Below, piece by piece: positions 33,901 through 45,600 of a stretch of 64,000 nucleotides of DNA. The stretch spans positions 232,916 to 296,915 of the forward strand of contig DF236992.1 of assembly GCA_000708835.1 (NCBI GenBank), read 5' to 3'. Under the pieces are notes generated by a model that saw nothing but the letters and a program-made list of their open reading frames with translations, made no database searches and had not been told where the DNA came from. This DNA comes from Klebsormidium nitens. Taxonomy: Eukaryota > Streptophyta > Klebsormidiophyceae > Klebsormidiales > Klebsormidiaceae. The translations under genes were made by a program, and so were the position numbers. Every line of letters starts with the position of its first letter. The stretch's first letter is position 1.

Positions 33901-36900
33901 GTGACTCCTCGAGTCTCCGTGGGGTCCGCATTCGTGCGGCCTGCTGTCGTATGTGTGCTGTGTGCTGCAGGCGCGATTCATTGTGCATGTATGAGTGTTG
34001 ACGCTGACAGCTAAGCTTGACTCTGCAGGGGGACCGTGCGGTACGCCAGCGTGCACGCGCATCTGGGGAGGACGGGGAGCCGGCGTGACGACCTCGAGTC
34101 GCTGGCCTACACTCTGGTATTTCTGTTGCGGGGCAGGCTGCCGTGGCAGGGCTACCAGGTAGGCCGACTGGAGCAGAGCCCGTTGGCGTATTCAAAAGTA
34201 CTGGAGCGAGTTTTGTTGAATCGTTTGCTGGGCATGACCATGTTGTGCAGGAAAAGCACCGAGGGCTGCCCCAGCTTATGCATCTGCGAGTTTTTCTGGA
34301 TTTGTGTTCGGCACGTTTGTTTTAACATCCTGATTTTGCAGGGGCTTGTAACGGTGACTTGACAAGGTTGCAAAGAGACGTTCGGTTTCAGCGATTGAAT
34401 CACCTTGGTCTTTGTTGAGCACCCTCTTCTGTTGCTAAGCGCACAGGTTACCAGCTTCTCAGAGCAGGCAGTCGAGCTGTTCCCTTTCTTGCAGACACAC
34501 CCAAGTGAGTTCCTAATGTGTTGCTCACGTTATCCTGTACCTCCTCCAGGGCGACAACAAGGGCTTCCTGGTCTGCAAGAAGAAGATGGCCACCTCCCCC
34601 GAAATGCTCTGCTGCTTCTGCCCCGCCCCCTTCAAGACCTTCCTCGAGTACGTGGTCAACATGAAGTTCGATGAAGAGCCCAACTATGCTAAGATGATTG
34701 CCTTGTTCGACCACCTGTGCGGCGCCAACATGGCGCTCCGGCCCATCAACACGGACGGGGCCGCCCGCGTCATCTCGCAAAAGGTGCGTCGGTTCTTGCA
34801 GCTACTGTGTTTTGTGCTTCATGAGTTCTGCACAAAGCTCCTGCTGTGGCTTGCGTTCGGGTAGTTCTGCTACTATGCGCAAAGCATGTCCATTGTTTTA
34901 AGTGAGCTGGGTTTCTCTTACCATAATTAGATGCCTGTCCGGATTTTTAGATTCGTTTGATGTTTGTCCAGCATAACTGAAACAGCATCCGGTATACTCA
35001 GCTTGAATATCAGCTTGTAAGGGCATATACGATAGCAGCCCTTCAGCCATGACCGATGCACCATCTTCTGGAGTCTCTAACAGCAGGGATCGGCTGTACA
35101 AAGATAAGCCCCTAGCACAAAGTGTGGCGCACTTTACTATGACTAAATGCTGGCTTTGAATGCATCTTTTCTTTCTCTTAGGTCGGACAGAAGCGGGCCC
35201 GGCTGGCGGTGGAAGAGGAGGAGGACGACGACCAGCCCAAGAAGAAGATCCGGCTAGGCATGCCCGCCACCCAGTGGATCACGTGTTACAACGCCAGGCG
35301 ACCAATGAAGCAAAGGTGCGTCCACAAGTGCTTCGCTTAGTAATGTCTGTGCCTAGTCAGCAGATGCTTCTGCTTATGCGAAGAGTCTCACAGTCGGCAT
35401 TATTCAGTGCTGTCCTTTGGGCTCAGTGGAGTTGGTTGTTGCTTTACAAACTGGGTTGCTTTTTTGGGCTCAGCTTCTCTTACTGCATAGTTGCTTATGT
35501 CACTGCCGAATGACCTGGACTGTTGGTTCAGCGGATAAGCACTTGCACCAGAAGGGGTCAGTTTTTCAACTTGTGCGTTGCAATCGCCTGTGGCAACGCA
35601 CTGCAATTGCTGTTGAGGCACTCGCTCGTGTGTCTCTCAAGATTGCCTTGCTTAAGTGCCGCTTTCCTGTTTCTGCAGGTACCACTACAACGTTGCGGAC
35701 TCACGGCTGGCGCAGCATGTGGAGAAGGGCAACGAGGACGGCCTGAGCATCAGCAGCGTGGCATCGTGCCAGAACTTGTGGGCGCTCATCATGGACGCGG
35801 GGACCGGCTTCACGGCGCAGGTCTACGAGCTGGCGCACGTCTTCCTGCCAAAGGTGGGCTCCCGGCAATAAGAGCCGTGTAGACACCGGCAGCCATGATT
35901 GTTGCATGGTCCAAAGTGCGAGAAGCGCTGACTTTGCTTCTTGAAGTCTTTCGCAGCTGTCGCTTTGCCCTTGTTCAGGGACTAGTGTCATGCAGGCGGT
36001 AGCTAGGAAAGGGCATCAGAGCGCGTTTAGATCTTTGTTTGAAAAAGGCGCATGAAAAGCACCTGATACTTTGTTACAATAGGGAGTCATTTGCTCTTTA
36101 CAAGACCTTTTGGTTCTTGTAAAACGGGGACGAGATGGAAGTTTGGATGCTGAGTCTGGAGTCTCCAGAAAGAGCTTGGGGTCGTTAAGAAGCTTGGGAT
36201 TCGTTGCTTACTTCTGTGTGGGCTTGTGCAGGAGTGGATCATGGAGCAGTGGGAGAAGAACTACTACATTAGCGCCATTGCCGGGTCCAACAACGGGAGC
36301 TCGCTGGTCGTCATGTCAAAAGGTGAGGGCAAGGATCACAAACAAAGCATTGCACGTGACAACGTTTTTCTGGTTGATGGGACCTTCTCGCCGAGCAGGG
36401 GGATTGTTTGCAATCAGTGTTGTCGTCTCAAGTTCCTGTCTTTTCCGCAGGTCTTTGTTTGTCAAAATAAGTTTTTGTCTAGTCGTCAACTATCCGTGGC
36501 TCGATCATCACCTGCTTATGCGCTTGGGCAGGTTTGCGAGCTTCAGCATCTTTTAACCCGCCGATTGCATGTGTGCCAGGCACGTCGTACACCCAGCAGT
36601 CGTACAAGGTCAGCGACTCCTTCCCCTTCAAGTGGATCAACAAGAAGTGGCGGGAAGGCTTTTACGTGACGTCCATGGCCACTGCTGGCAGCAGATGGGG
36701 CGTTGTCATGTCCAGAAACGCGGGCTTCTCGGACCAGGTTGGTCCCCAATCGTGCTCAGTGGGCTGGTCGTGGCTTACTAGCAAGACAACTTTTAGGAGT
36801 CGAAGGATGTTTATTATTCAGGGTTTCAGTCGGCTGGAGTGAAGAATCTATCAGAACGGTGGTTCGATCAGCATATTTAAGAACGTTTTGGCTTTTGGCT

Positions 36901-37908
36901 CGATATAAGCGGAGGGGGAGCACGGCAGAAGAGGGCTTGCTGGGGGCAGAGGCTGTCTCATGGTTGATGATCATCTGCTGTCCTCTTCTGCTCAATTGGA
37001 ATGGTTGAAAGTTTTTACTCTTAGCAAGGATACCAGTCCCAAATCTGCAAGCACGACACACAGCTTTCCACAGCTCGCAAGCAAGCGCGAGTCTTGTTCC
37101 CCGAATTCTCTCGCAGCTTGATGAACCGTTTGGACAATCTGCGCAGGTGGTTGAGCTGGACTTCCTGTACCCCAGCGAGGGAATCCACCGGCGATGGGAC
37201 GGCGGGTACCGGATCACCTCCACCGCCGCCACCTGGGACCAGGCCGCATTTGTGCTCAGCATACCGCGGCGGCGGCCAGCGGACGAGACGCAAGAGACGC
37301 TGCGGACGTCCGCCTTCCCTAGCACACATGTAAAGGTCAGAACTAGTCTGGTTTTAATTGGAATGAGTGTTTTTTACCGGCAGATGCTCCATCTCTGCAA
37401 GTCGGTTGCAGCTCGGGGAACTTGATCGGACTCCTTAATTCTATCAAGGCGATTGCAGTATCTGGTGAATGGAGGAGGGGCCTTCGCTCTGTGCACATGC
37501 CTATTGCAAAACTCACTGTACTGCATCAGTGGGCAATCACCAGGACAAAATATGCGGTTTAATCTGCTTCTCAGGAGATCGTTGTGCCCCGTCGATCGAA
37601 GTTATCGGCACTGGTTTGGTTAGGAAGCCCATTCCTTACCGTTTGAAGTAGAGCTCACCTCGTTGGTTCCTAATCTGCCGTGGCAGGGAGTCCGAGAAGG
37701 CTCTGCCAAATGTCGTGATTGGGAGGCGTTAATATCTTGCCAAAATCCCCACGAGACTCATTATAAAGGGGTCTCGATGTTCCGAGGAAGCATAGAAGCC
37801 CTTTTTTCTCTCGACGACTTTGCTGACCTGTGCCCCCTTCTCTTGCAGGAAAAGTGGGCAAAGAACCTGTACATTGCCGGCGTCGCCTACGGCCGTACTG
37901 TGTCATGA
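30968..37908 (+). CDS. MUT9-like / photoregulatory (PPK) Ser/Thr protein kinase, casein kinase 1 clan
   Basis: In land plants this nuclear kinase family phosphorylates histone H3 and light-signalling proteins such as cryptochromes. Exons are 30968-31444, 31677-31802, 32003-32076, 32284-32409, 32764-32835, 33283-33377, then either 33712-33778 or 33834-33900, then 34029-34158, 34550-34783, 35182-35315, 35679-35853, 36232-36322, 36580-36737, 37147-37335 and 37849-37908. They give 735 residues. The start [10 protein letters not shown] matches the family's basic N-terminus, followed by an acidic Ser/Glu-rich linker. The kinase domain has GKGGFGQV (about 175-182), VALK (Lys205), [10 protein letters not shown] (Asp297; HGD in place of HRD is a family trait) and DLGLA (Asp320). 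The family-specific C-terminal half is complete ([83 protein letters not shown]). The activation segment is encoded by one of two mutually exclusive-looking exons. Confidence 0.96.
31448..31489. repeat. 21-bp tandem duplication in kinase intron 1
   Basis: Two perfect 21-base units sit side by side (31448-31468 and 31469-31489), just after the exon 1 donor. Each ends in CTTCTCAG, which resembles a splice acceptor, although the accepted exon 2 starts at 31677. Confidence 0.85.
33712..33778 (+). other. Alternative activation-segment exon A of the MUT9-like kinase
   Basis: This 67-base exon has borders gtgcag/CAACC and TTCAG/gtactg. It completes the Ala codon of DLGLA and ends in the split Arg codon before GTVRYAS. 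It encodes [16 protein letters not shown] followed by RPDVF. Read with its neighbours it gives an intact kinase domain. Confidence 0.85.
33834..33900 (+). other. Alternative activation-segment exon B of the MUT9-like kinase
   Basis: This exon is also 67 bases with identical phases, and has borders ttgcag/CAACC and TTCAG/gtgact. It encodes [16 protein letters not shown] followed by RPDVF. It matches exon A at 49 of 67 bases by my count, and the differences cluster in the central loop codons. Only 55 bases separate the two, and using both shifts the frame into a TGA inside exon B. Confidence 0.85.
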
Positions 37909-39615
37909 TGTTGTGAGAGAGGTGCCGATTCATTCCTGTACTGTCGTCAGTTGTTGTTCAGATGCGTATAGTGGTCAGCAAATGGAACTGACTTTTTAAA
38001 CGGCAGTCATCCGGCCGAGCATCCAAGGCTTGGCAGAGGGTGCAGTAGGGTGCGGTAGGGTGCAGTGTGTCTGAGTGCAGGAGTCATCGGACATTGTGAA
38101 TCCAAATACGCAACACTAAGATGCATCCCAATGCAAAAATTCGATTCGACCTTGGTGTGCGCCTTTTTTGCGTTGCACAGGTTGCTGTCAATCCGGCAAA
38201 ATCTCTCTGCATGGGTTAACAGTGAAAGCTGCTTAGTACTTCTTACATTTTATACGTGCTGCTGCTTTTCGAGACGGTCAGGTTAAGCCGACTTTCTGAT
38301 CGTTACCTGCCCACATTGGTTTTGAAACCAGGGAGGAAGTACGAACGGCCAAAGCTGCAGTGGGCAATGCAAGCTTGATGCCAGTTCCCCTTGAGCTAGC
38401 TTGCAAGTGGTCGTACACATCCAAGGCAATAGTTCTCATGGCCAGATCTGGGCTTCTGATGGACGGCACTTGAGGTGCGGCATGTGCGAGTCAGGTGGTG
38501 ATGAATGTGATGTTACGTCAAGATTCATTGCATCTTCTCGAGAATGTCGAGCAGCCATGTACGCGCCGGTCGCGAGCCCGCACAAAGTCTATGTTGTGGA
38601 ATCAAATCGTTAGCTCAGGTCTCACATGTGCCGCACAGGCAGGCCTACGAATTGCAAATGCTGAGGCTACGTAGAGTGCCGTCTTCATAACCATCATTCG
38701 ACAGTGACCGTCCGGTCATTGAAACCCCTATCATGCACGTGCATGGCGCGCGCTGCTGTGCAGACGTATGAGCGGTGATCCGACATGCCAGGCGCTGCCG
38801 GCCCAATACATGCATGCACTGGACAAGCTGTGGTAGATATGATTGCTGTGCAGTTTTCTGCGCGCCACGACCATTCTCAGGATGAGCATGCCGGAGAAGA
38901 TCTTACTTCAATCAACGTTTGCTTGGTATGACCCGCGCACCAAATCAAGCGGGCGGCACCAATAGACGGTGGCAATACATTATCATACGTGCTAGACTCT
39001 CAGTATGACAGCAGACACTCGAAGTTGGCTCCGACTTCAAAAGATGGGGTGACTCTGACGGCTAAGCAGGCCCCGGCAAGTATACTCATGCTATTATCCA
39101 AACGGTCGGACGTATACAGACTATGACCATGCACTCTACGGGATGACAAATAAACAGAAGAGAATTTGAGCAGGAATGCTCAGCCCGAGGAGACCATGCC
39201 CATGCAGCGACTTTGTCACAATTGAGTGAGATTTTCGAGAACACGAAACATCAAGATCACTTGGAGCGGCCTGACATTGCGACCCCAGATTGATCGATGT
39301 TGACAGCAGTCTTTCCAGGCAGTCTTTGAGGAGAATAACAGACCACCTGTGCGCGAAGGGCGGATCGTTCCCTTCCTCGCCGTCATAAACGCTTGCATCA
39401 TCCGCAACGCTTGAGGTTGTGGTTGGACATGGGGGATACCAAGACCTCGAGGAGAGTGATTCGAAAGGTTCTCGGATCGGGTAGCTGCTGAGCTGACAGG
39501 TTCCAAATGTCCTAGAGAAGTTAACCAGCTGCAAGAGATCCAAAGCCCAGCTGCTCGGACCTTTTGGGAACTCCTTACCAGCCAGCCTAGAAACCCGGTC
39601 TTGCGTTTAGGCAAG
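37909..39615. other. Intergenic spacer between the kinase and the GMI1-like gene
   Basis: Both genes run left to right, so this should hold the kinase 3' UTR and the GMI1-like promoter. A 10-base unit, AGGGTGCAGT with one variant, repeats three times at 38037-38066. No conserved exon was seen on either strand. Confidence 0.55.
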
Positions 39616-42600
39616 ATGGCCGAAGCGAATGTGCATTGCCTCTACGAAGATGAAGAAGGAAGAGTGCAGGAGGTTTTTGTGGAGAGGATCGGAAGTGACT
39701 TGGAGAACCTGGATGCACTGAGAGAGAGCGTGCTCTCGAGATTGGATGAGAAGGGCATAAGGCAAAAGGTGATTGATACACCGCCTACCCTTTCGTCTAC
39801 CTTAAGCAACAGAAAGAACTGTCTTCTCTTCCATAAAGGCTCCTCGCTTCGAGAGTTGCCGAAGTCTTTTGTAAGTAGAACAGCAAGCACTTCCTTCAGC
39901 TTTGTATGAAGAACTTGAGGATTTTCAAAACGTGATGACCTATGCTTGTCACTTGTTGCAGGAGTTCCTGGTCACCGATCTGAACCGGAGGGATCTTCTG
40001 GATGGTGATCTTGCAACAGCATTGAGAAGAGGCCAGCTAATCCTTTTCACTCAGTCAAGAGGTAGGGTTTTCTTCCGTTCCAATGTTCAACCTGCGTGCA
40101 GCCCCGTGGTTACAACGGTCGAGGCCCCTCCCTTGGTTTCTTGCGAACCAGTTTACCTGACATGTGAACAAGGAAACGAGACGGTGCCAAACCTACGTTT
40201 GAAGCTTCATTCTCCCACGACCAGCCGCCTAGAGATTGTTGCTTTCTCTGATCTCTGCAAGCAATAAACGGCAGATTGAACTCCTGCTTGTCTTGTATGG
40301 TATGGCAGACTTGCCCATTCCGGAGGGATCAGCAATATCCACGCCGCTGCGCTTTGTACCAAATCACAAGAGCCTGACCAAACGAGGCCAGGAAACATAC
40401 ACAAGTGAGCAAATGTTTTCAATGACATGCCTTCCAAGATCTGGAAAACTCCTTTTCCTGTTCCGCCTCCTTTCTGATCGTTTTCACATCGAGACTTCCA
40501 AGAGGGTTGCTTCGTCTTTTGGTCTTCTCTTTAGAGACCTCTCTTGTCTGACTCGATCTGCGCACATGGTATTATCTCACGTAATATTTTTCCAGGGGCT
40601 TGTTGACAAAAGTTCTGAACGGATACAATGCCATGGAAAAGTAAGGAGGAGTTTTGGAAATTTGCATGAGAGTTTCCAATGCAGAGTTTCGAAATCAGAC
40701 GTCTACAGAGGCCTAAAAGAAAGTGCTTTGAGTACAAGAAGAGACGATGCTCAGCTTTTCCATGTATGAGGAGCTTGCGTGCAATCAAACACTCAGCCAT
40801 TGAATATTTTCACTGCTTCTGTCTTGCAGCTGAGGATGGAAAGAGTTCCCTGGTCAGCGCAGCCGGCGAGCTCATCGACAATGCTGCAGATGCATCATTG
40901 TGGAATCCTGCCGAAGGACTGAGAAAGTGGGTCAAGATTGTATTCTGCGAGACCCCTCGACGCAAGGTATGTCGTCACAAAGAAAATTGAAGTCTTCAAA
41001 GATCCTTCCTAAGCAGAAAGCGGATCAGCGACCCAGTCTGCATTTGATGTGCTACATTACCCAAATGCGTCATCTTGCAACTCAGGACTCCAACTCCAAG
41101 GTCTCCGAGGAAGCTGTGAAAGACCTTCTTTACATGAAAAGTAGAAGCGCACTTTCTCATGGTCACACGGTAGTGTGCTCCGCCTTGATTTGTTGACGAA
41201 GCTCTCTAGGCAATATAACATTGTAGAGGAACGGAAGGTTTCAACTCCGTGTTGAGGCTGAAAGCCTGATGTCCCTCTAATCATGTGCAGCTCGCCCTGG
41301 CAGTCTTCGACAAAGGCAAAGGTTTTGAGATAGACGACTTCGAGGCCTTTGCGACCATGAACCTGAGCCAGGAAGATCGAGGCAACTCCCAGAAGCCTGC
41401 CGATGAGGACTCGGAGAGTCTGTACACGTCTGACAACCAGATCTCATTCCACGGGGTGGGCGCGAAGACCGCGCTGTTCTTTGCGGGGCCTGAGTTCCAC
41501 ATCATAAGCAGAGCCGCGGGTTGCACGGGCGAAGAAGTGACTCACTTCTCGATGTCTGAGGTGCGTGAAGCTTCCTCTTCGTCACATTTTACGAAAGTTA
41601 TTGCAGATAGAGACACGACTGGGGCAAATAAAAATAACCGAAGGGGAACTGCAGTCCCGACTTTTCTTCAGACCGAAGAAAGAACGAGCGCAAAATCTTT
41701 GTTGAAAGATCAATCTTTCCGCTGACAATGAAAAGGACCTCTTCGTCCTGATATGACCAGTGGGAATAGGGTCCGTTCAAGCTGATTCTAATTTGAAAGT
41801 TCGACTCCGAACCATTTCTGAAGGGGTATCGTCGCTTTTGTCTTTCCATGCTTCTTCTAAATTAGATAGCTAACTCCATCATGTCCATTGTCAGAAATTT
41901 CAATCTGACCTGGTTGGTGCTCTCGTGCAGGTCGAATTTGAGAGGCGCCAACGAGAAAATGCCCCTGTTTACGAAGGTAGCTCTTCGTTCCTTTCCGTCC
42001 TGCGGCCCTGATTCTTCGAATCAACTGAGATTCTCGCAGCTTGTTGGACCGCTGATTCTATTCACTTCATCCACTGTCGAGGCGGCTCTTGATTCTGGAT
42101 TATTGTATACTGCGAGACCAAGATCCTTATCACCTGCCAGATTTTACAGGTCTGAAAGAGAGAGACTCAGAATATGTTCGGAACCGTCACCGTCGATCTG
42201 CCTGCAGGCAATGCGTCAAATATCTCGAGCCTCTGGGAGATTTTGGAGACGATCATCCCTCAGGCTAAGACGAACCTGCCGAACATTGATGAAGCAGTGG
42301 CTGAAGTGGCTTCGCTGAGGCATTTCACGGTAAGTGTCCCTGAGTTGCGTCTGCAAGTCGACCGTCCGTTCTGAACAAGAATATTTGTTGTGTTTTCTGC
42401 TGCAATATGATTCAGCTGACTCAGAGAAGACGATAGGGACACAGCACTATTGTTTACTCTTGTGCAAATAAAACAAGAGAATGCTTCAACTGACGACCTC
42501 CGTTTCTGTTCCAGATCATCGTTGTTCCAGAACTTTACGCGGCCCACTCCAGGGAGATCATCGGCGATCGAGGTTATGAGTTCAGCCGGCAACTGGCGGC

Positions 42601-45600
42601 TATGTTCTACTGGAAGATGCACGGCGTCGGGCGCCTACAGCCAGCTCTAAAGACGACATCCTCCGTGAAAAGGGAGTTGAACGAAAGCAAAAAGCTCGAA
42701 CTGCAGGTTAGAAGACGCGCATATTGTTTACTGGCATCTGTGAGAGCCCGTGATGACTTCTTGTCCTGAGCTGCGATCCCTGTATCATCTCGTTCTAATT
42801 CTATTTCAGAGTTAGTTAAAATAAAGCCTTTGCAGAGAAATCGCATTGTGGTAACATTGTGGCGAAAGCCCTAGATTCCTTTCCTATTCCTCGAGGGGAT
42901 GCTGCAGCATTGATGGACCGCAGACGCGTAGAGGCCTGGAACAGGACAATTTTTGTCTGTTTCAATTATGCAGTGTCGCTTTGTTAGGTTAGATACGAAA
43001 AGGTGACGTCATTTGCCAGCAAGTCGTGCGCTGCTCTTTCCCAAACACTCGCTAAAGCAGGAACGTTTTCGCTTCCGTTTACTAGGTATCCTTTTACCAG
43101 CAACAATCCAGTCGGAGGGCTGTTCCCGAGCTGCTCCCCGCACAGACGACTAGCTTTCCTGGAGAGGTCACGTGGCGGCTGAACGAACTGAACGCTGACG
43201 TCATCAGCCAGACGCTGGATCGTGCTTCACACCTCTTTGAGGTCACGGTCAAGCCCTTGGGGAAGTCGAAGGCTTACCTCCTCCACTTCTACCACAACAT
43301 GAAGGACGGGCGCGAGAGCCTTCCAAGGAGATACAACCCACCGGTGAGCACCTCCGGTTATTTCCCCCCCGCACTCTCTGTCCGCCTCGTTGGCAGCCCG
43401 TGAGCCAGATTGCTTCCACCGGTTCCGTCACAAGTACCATATACTCCTGGTTGTACCAACTGCATTGCTGGTCAAGCAGCTAGACTTATATCGCGCATTC
43501 GTAGCAGAGTCTCAGCTGATGGTTCTTTAGCCTTAGTGCACTCCGAGCCAATGAGCTGGCCAGGGAGTGGTGTTCAGAAATCGAGACTCGGACCTGTCGG
43601 CCGCGTCAACATAGGTTTCCAAACACGTTCCACAAATTGGGATCAACCCCAAGCGAACCTAAAATCTACTTCCTGTCTCTCTGCAAGGTGGTTCGACAGT
43701 GCGACCAAGACCGAGATGTCAGTGCTCACATTTCCCCTGCGTCAGGCTGGGAGTATGGGCTCCGTGCTCCTGAGACGCCGCTTTACGACCTGGTATTTTG
43801 GAATGGCCGTCTGGTTCCTCACACTCACTTGCACGGCCTCAGCAAATTCAGGTCTGCTACGAAGAGGGTCTCCGATGTGCACTCCGACTGCCTCAGAAGG
43901 TGAGCCAGTTCTACCAAGCGCCAGAAAGTTTGTAAAAGGACTGGCATTCTATTGAGTAGCTAAAATTCAAAACAACATGCGTCCTATCCGCTTGATTTTG
44001 TCTTCGACCGTGCATAGGCTTGCCCCTCTTCTTGCATGACGATTCGAGGCACGGTCTCTGATACGACTTCCTCCGTTCGACTGTGACGATGCATCCTGCG
44101 ATGCTAGTTGGTAATGCCCAGAGTGCCTACTCGATCGTCCTCAGGATCAATCTGGATTCTGACTATTGCTCTGCTTTTTGAAGTGCCGGAAGGCCAGTCC
44201 TTACATCGCAAGTCCTTTCATCGCAGGATCACCGGAATGCTCTTCATCAATGACAGCTACAGCATCGATCAATCAAAGCAGCACGTCTCTGAAGACTTGA
44301 AGGCCCTTTTCTTGGGCCTCCCTCACGACGAGACTATCTTCGAGCCCCGGGGAGCTTCAGAGTGAGTTTCTCTTTCATGAGCAGAATAAGAGTTTTGACT
44401 TGGAGAGATTGCTTGTGATCTATGATTAGACCCTATGCTGTAGAAAGACTTTCCTGTTGTTTTGAACAGAAATTCTGCTCCCACAAAAAACTTTCATTTT
44501 TGCGTAAATGCATCGGAGCCGCTTTGGCTCAAAGTAAGCAAAAGTAGCACTGTTCTTCCATTGCAACAGGCTGCTTTCCCCTCTTGTGTCAGTCAAGATT
44601 CCGGCTCCTAACGATGAGAGCTCAAGTATCCACCTTCAAATTCTGCAGGGCTTTCAACAAATGGGTTCGAGCATGCAGCAAGTTTGACGAGATTCTGACC
44701 TTCGAAGATCCGGACCGCGTTCACGACACGGACGCGCCCAGGACCCGATTCAAGCGCGTTAGCGTCGCCGGCAAAGAGAAACGGATTTTCGAGGTCGGAG
44801 ACAAGGTGACGTTCCGGAGGAGAGGTTTCAAGTTCTACGGAAGGATCGAGTCGCTGACCTGTCCTTGGAAGACTAAGGAGGACAAAACGGTCGGATCGAC
44901 AGGTACCGCTTCCGTCAGGCAGGCACCAGAGGTAAGAGCGTAAACAAAACCACTTTTTCCAAGCTAAGAACAACGTTGAAATGTAAGAAGAAGTTAATAC
45001 ATTCACCACGGTCATCAGCATTGAAGCATCAGAAATAAGTTTAATCCTTCTAACTCTGGACTGTCGGACTGGAGTCTCTTCGAAGTTGTGAGGGCCTTCT
45101 TGTATCATGCGAGACATTTATTGATTGCGTCTGCGTTACGGCGTCTTGAAGTTGAGAGAGGAAAAGAGCCCACTGATCGAATCATTAGCAAGATTTGAAA
45201 CGTCCAGAAGTCCTGGCAATGCGATCTCCAATATATACAGATGATGCACGATAGCTGTATAGAAGCCGTTTGAAGTTGAATAGCAAGGCGACCTCCTGAA
45301 TCACGTCTCTACTGATTGCATCATCCTCTGATGATCTACAGGAGCTCAAAAACTCTGCTGAAGTTCAGATCGATATCTACGACCTCGGATCAGTGCTGAA
45401 CGATTGCGAGTGGAGAGGTGTTCTTACGGAACTGCATGACAGACTCTGCGTAGAGACTTTCGAGCTCCTCTGGCTCACAGCAGATAACGCTCCCATGGAC
45501 GTGATGGGCCCTAGAGTATTCTCTGCGCCGATCAGCAACAAAACCGAGCGGTTCCGGCTAAGGGCCATCAATAAGCAGGGGTAAGCATTGATGATGTTAA

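Noticed and set aside
40236-40769. 177-codon open frame on the plus strand
   Set aside because: It lies inside the 768-base intron between GMI1-like exons 2 and 3, shares no family motif, and the flanking exons join in frame without it.
43086-43100. Perfect U12-donor-like word gtatcctttt
   Set aside because: It sits 15 bases before the exon starting at 43101, too close to be a donor; the intron it lies in has a U2-type donor at 42707.
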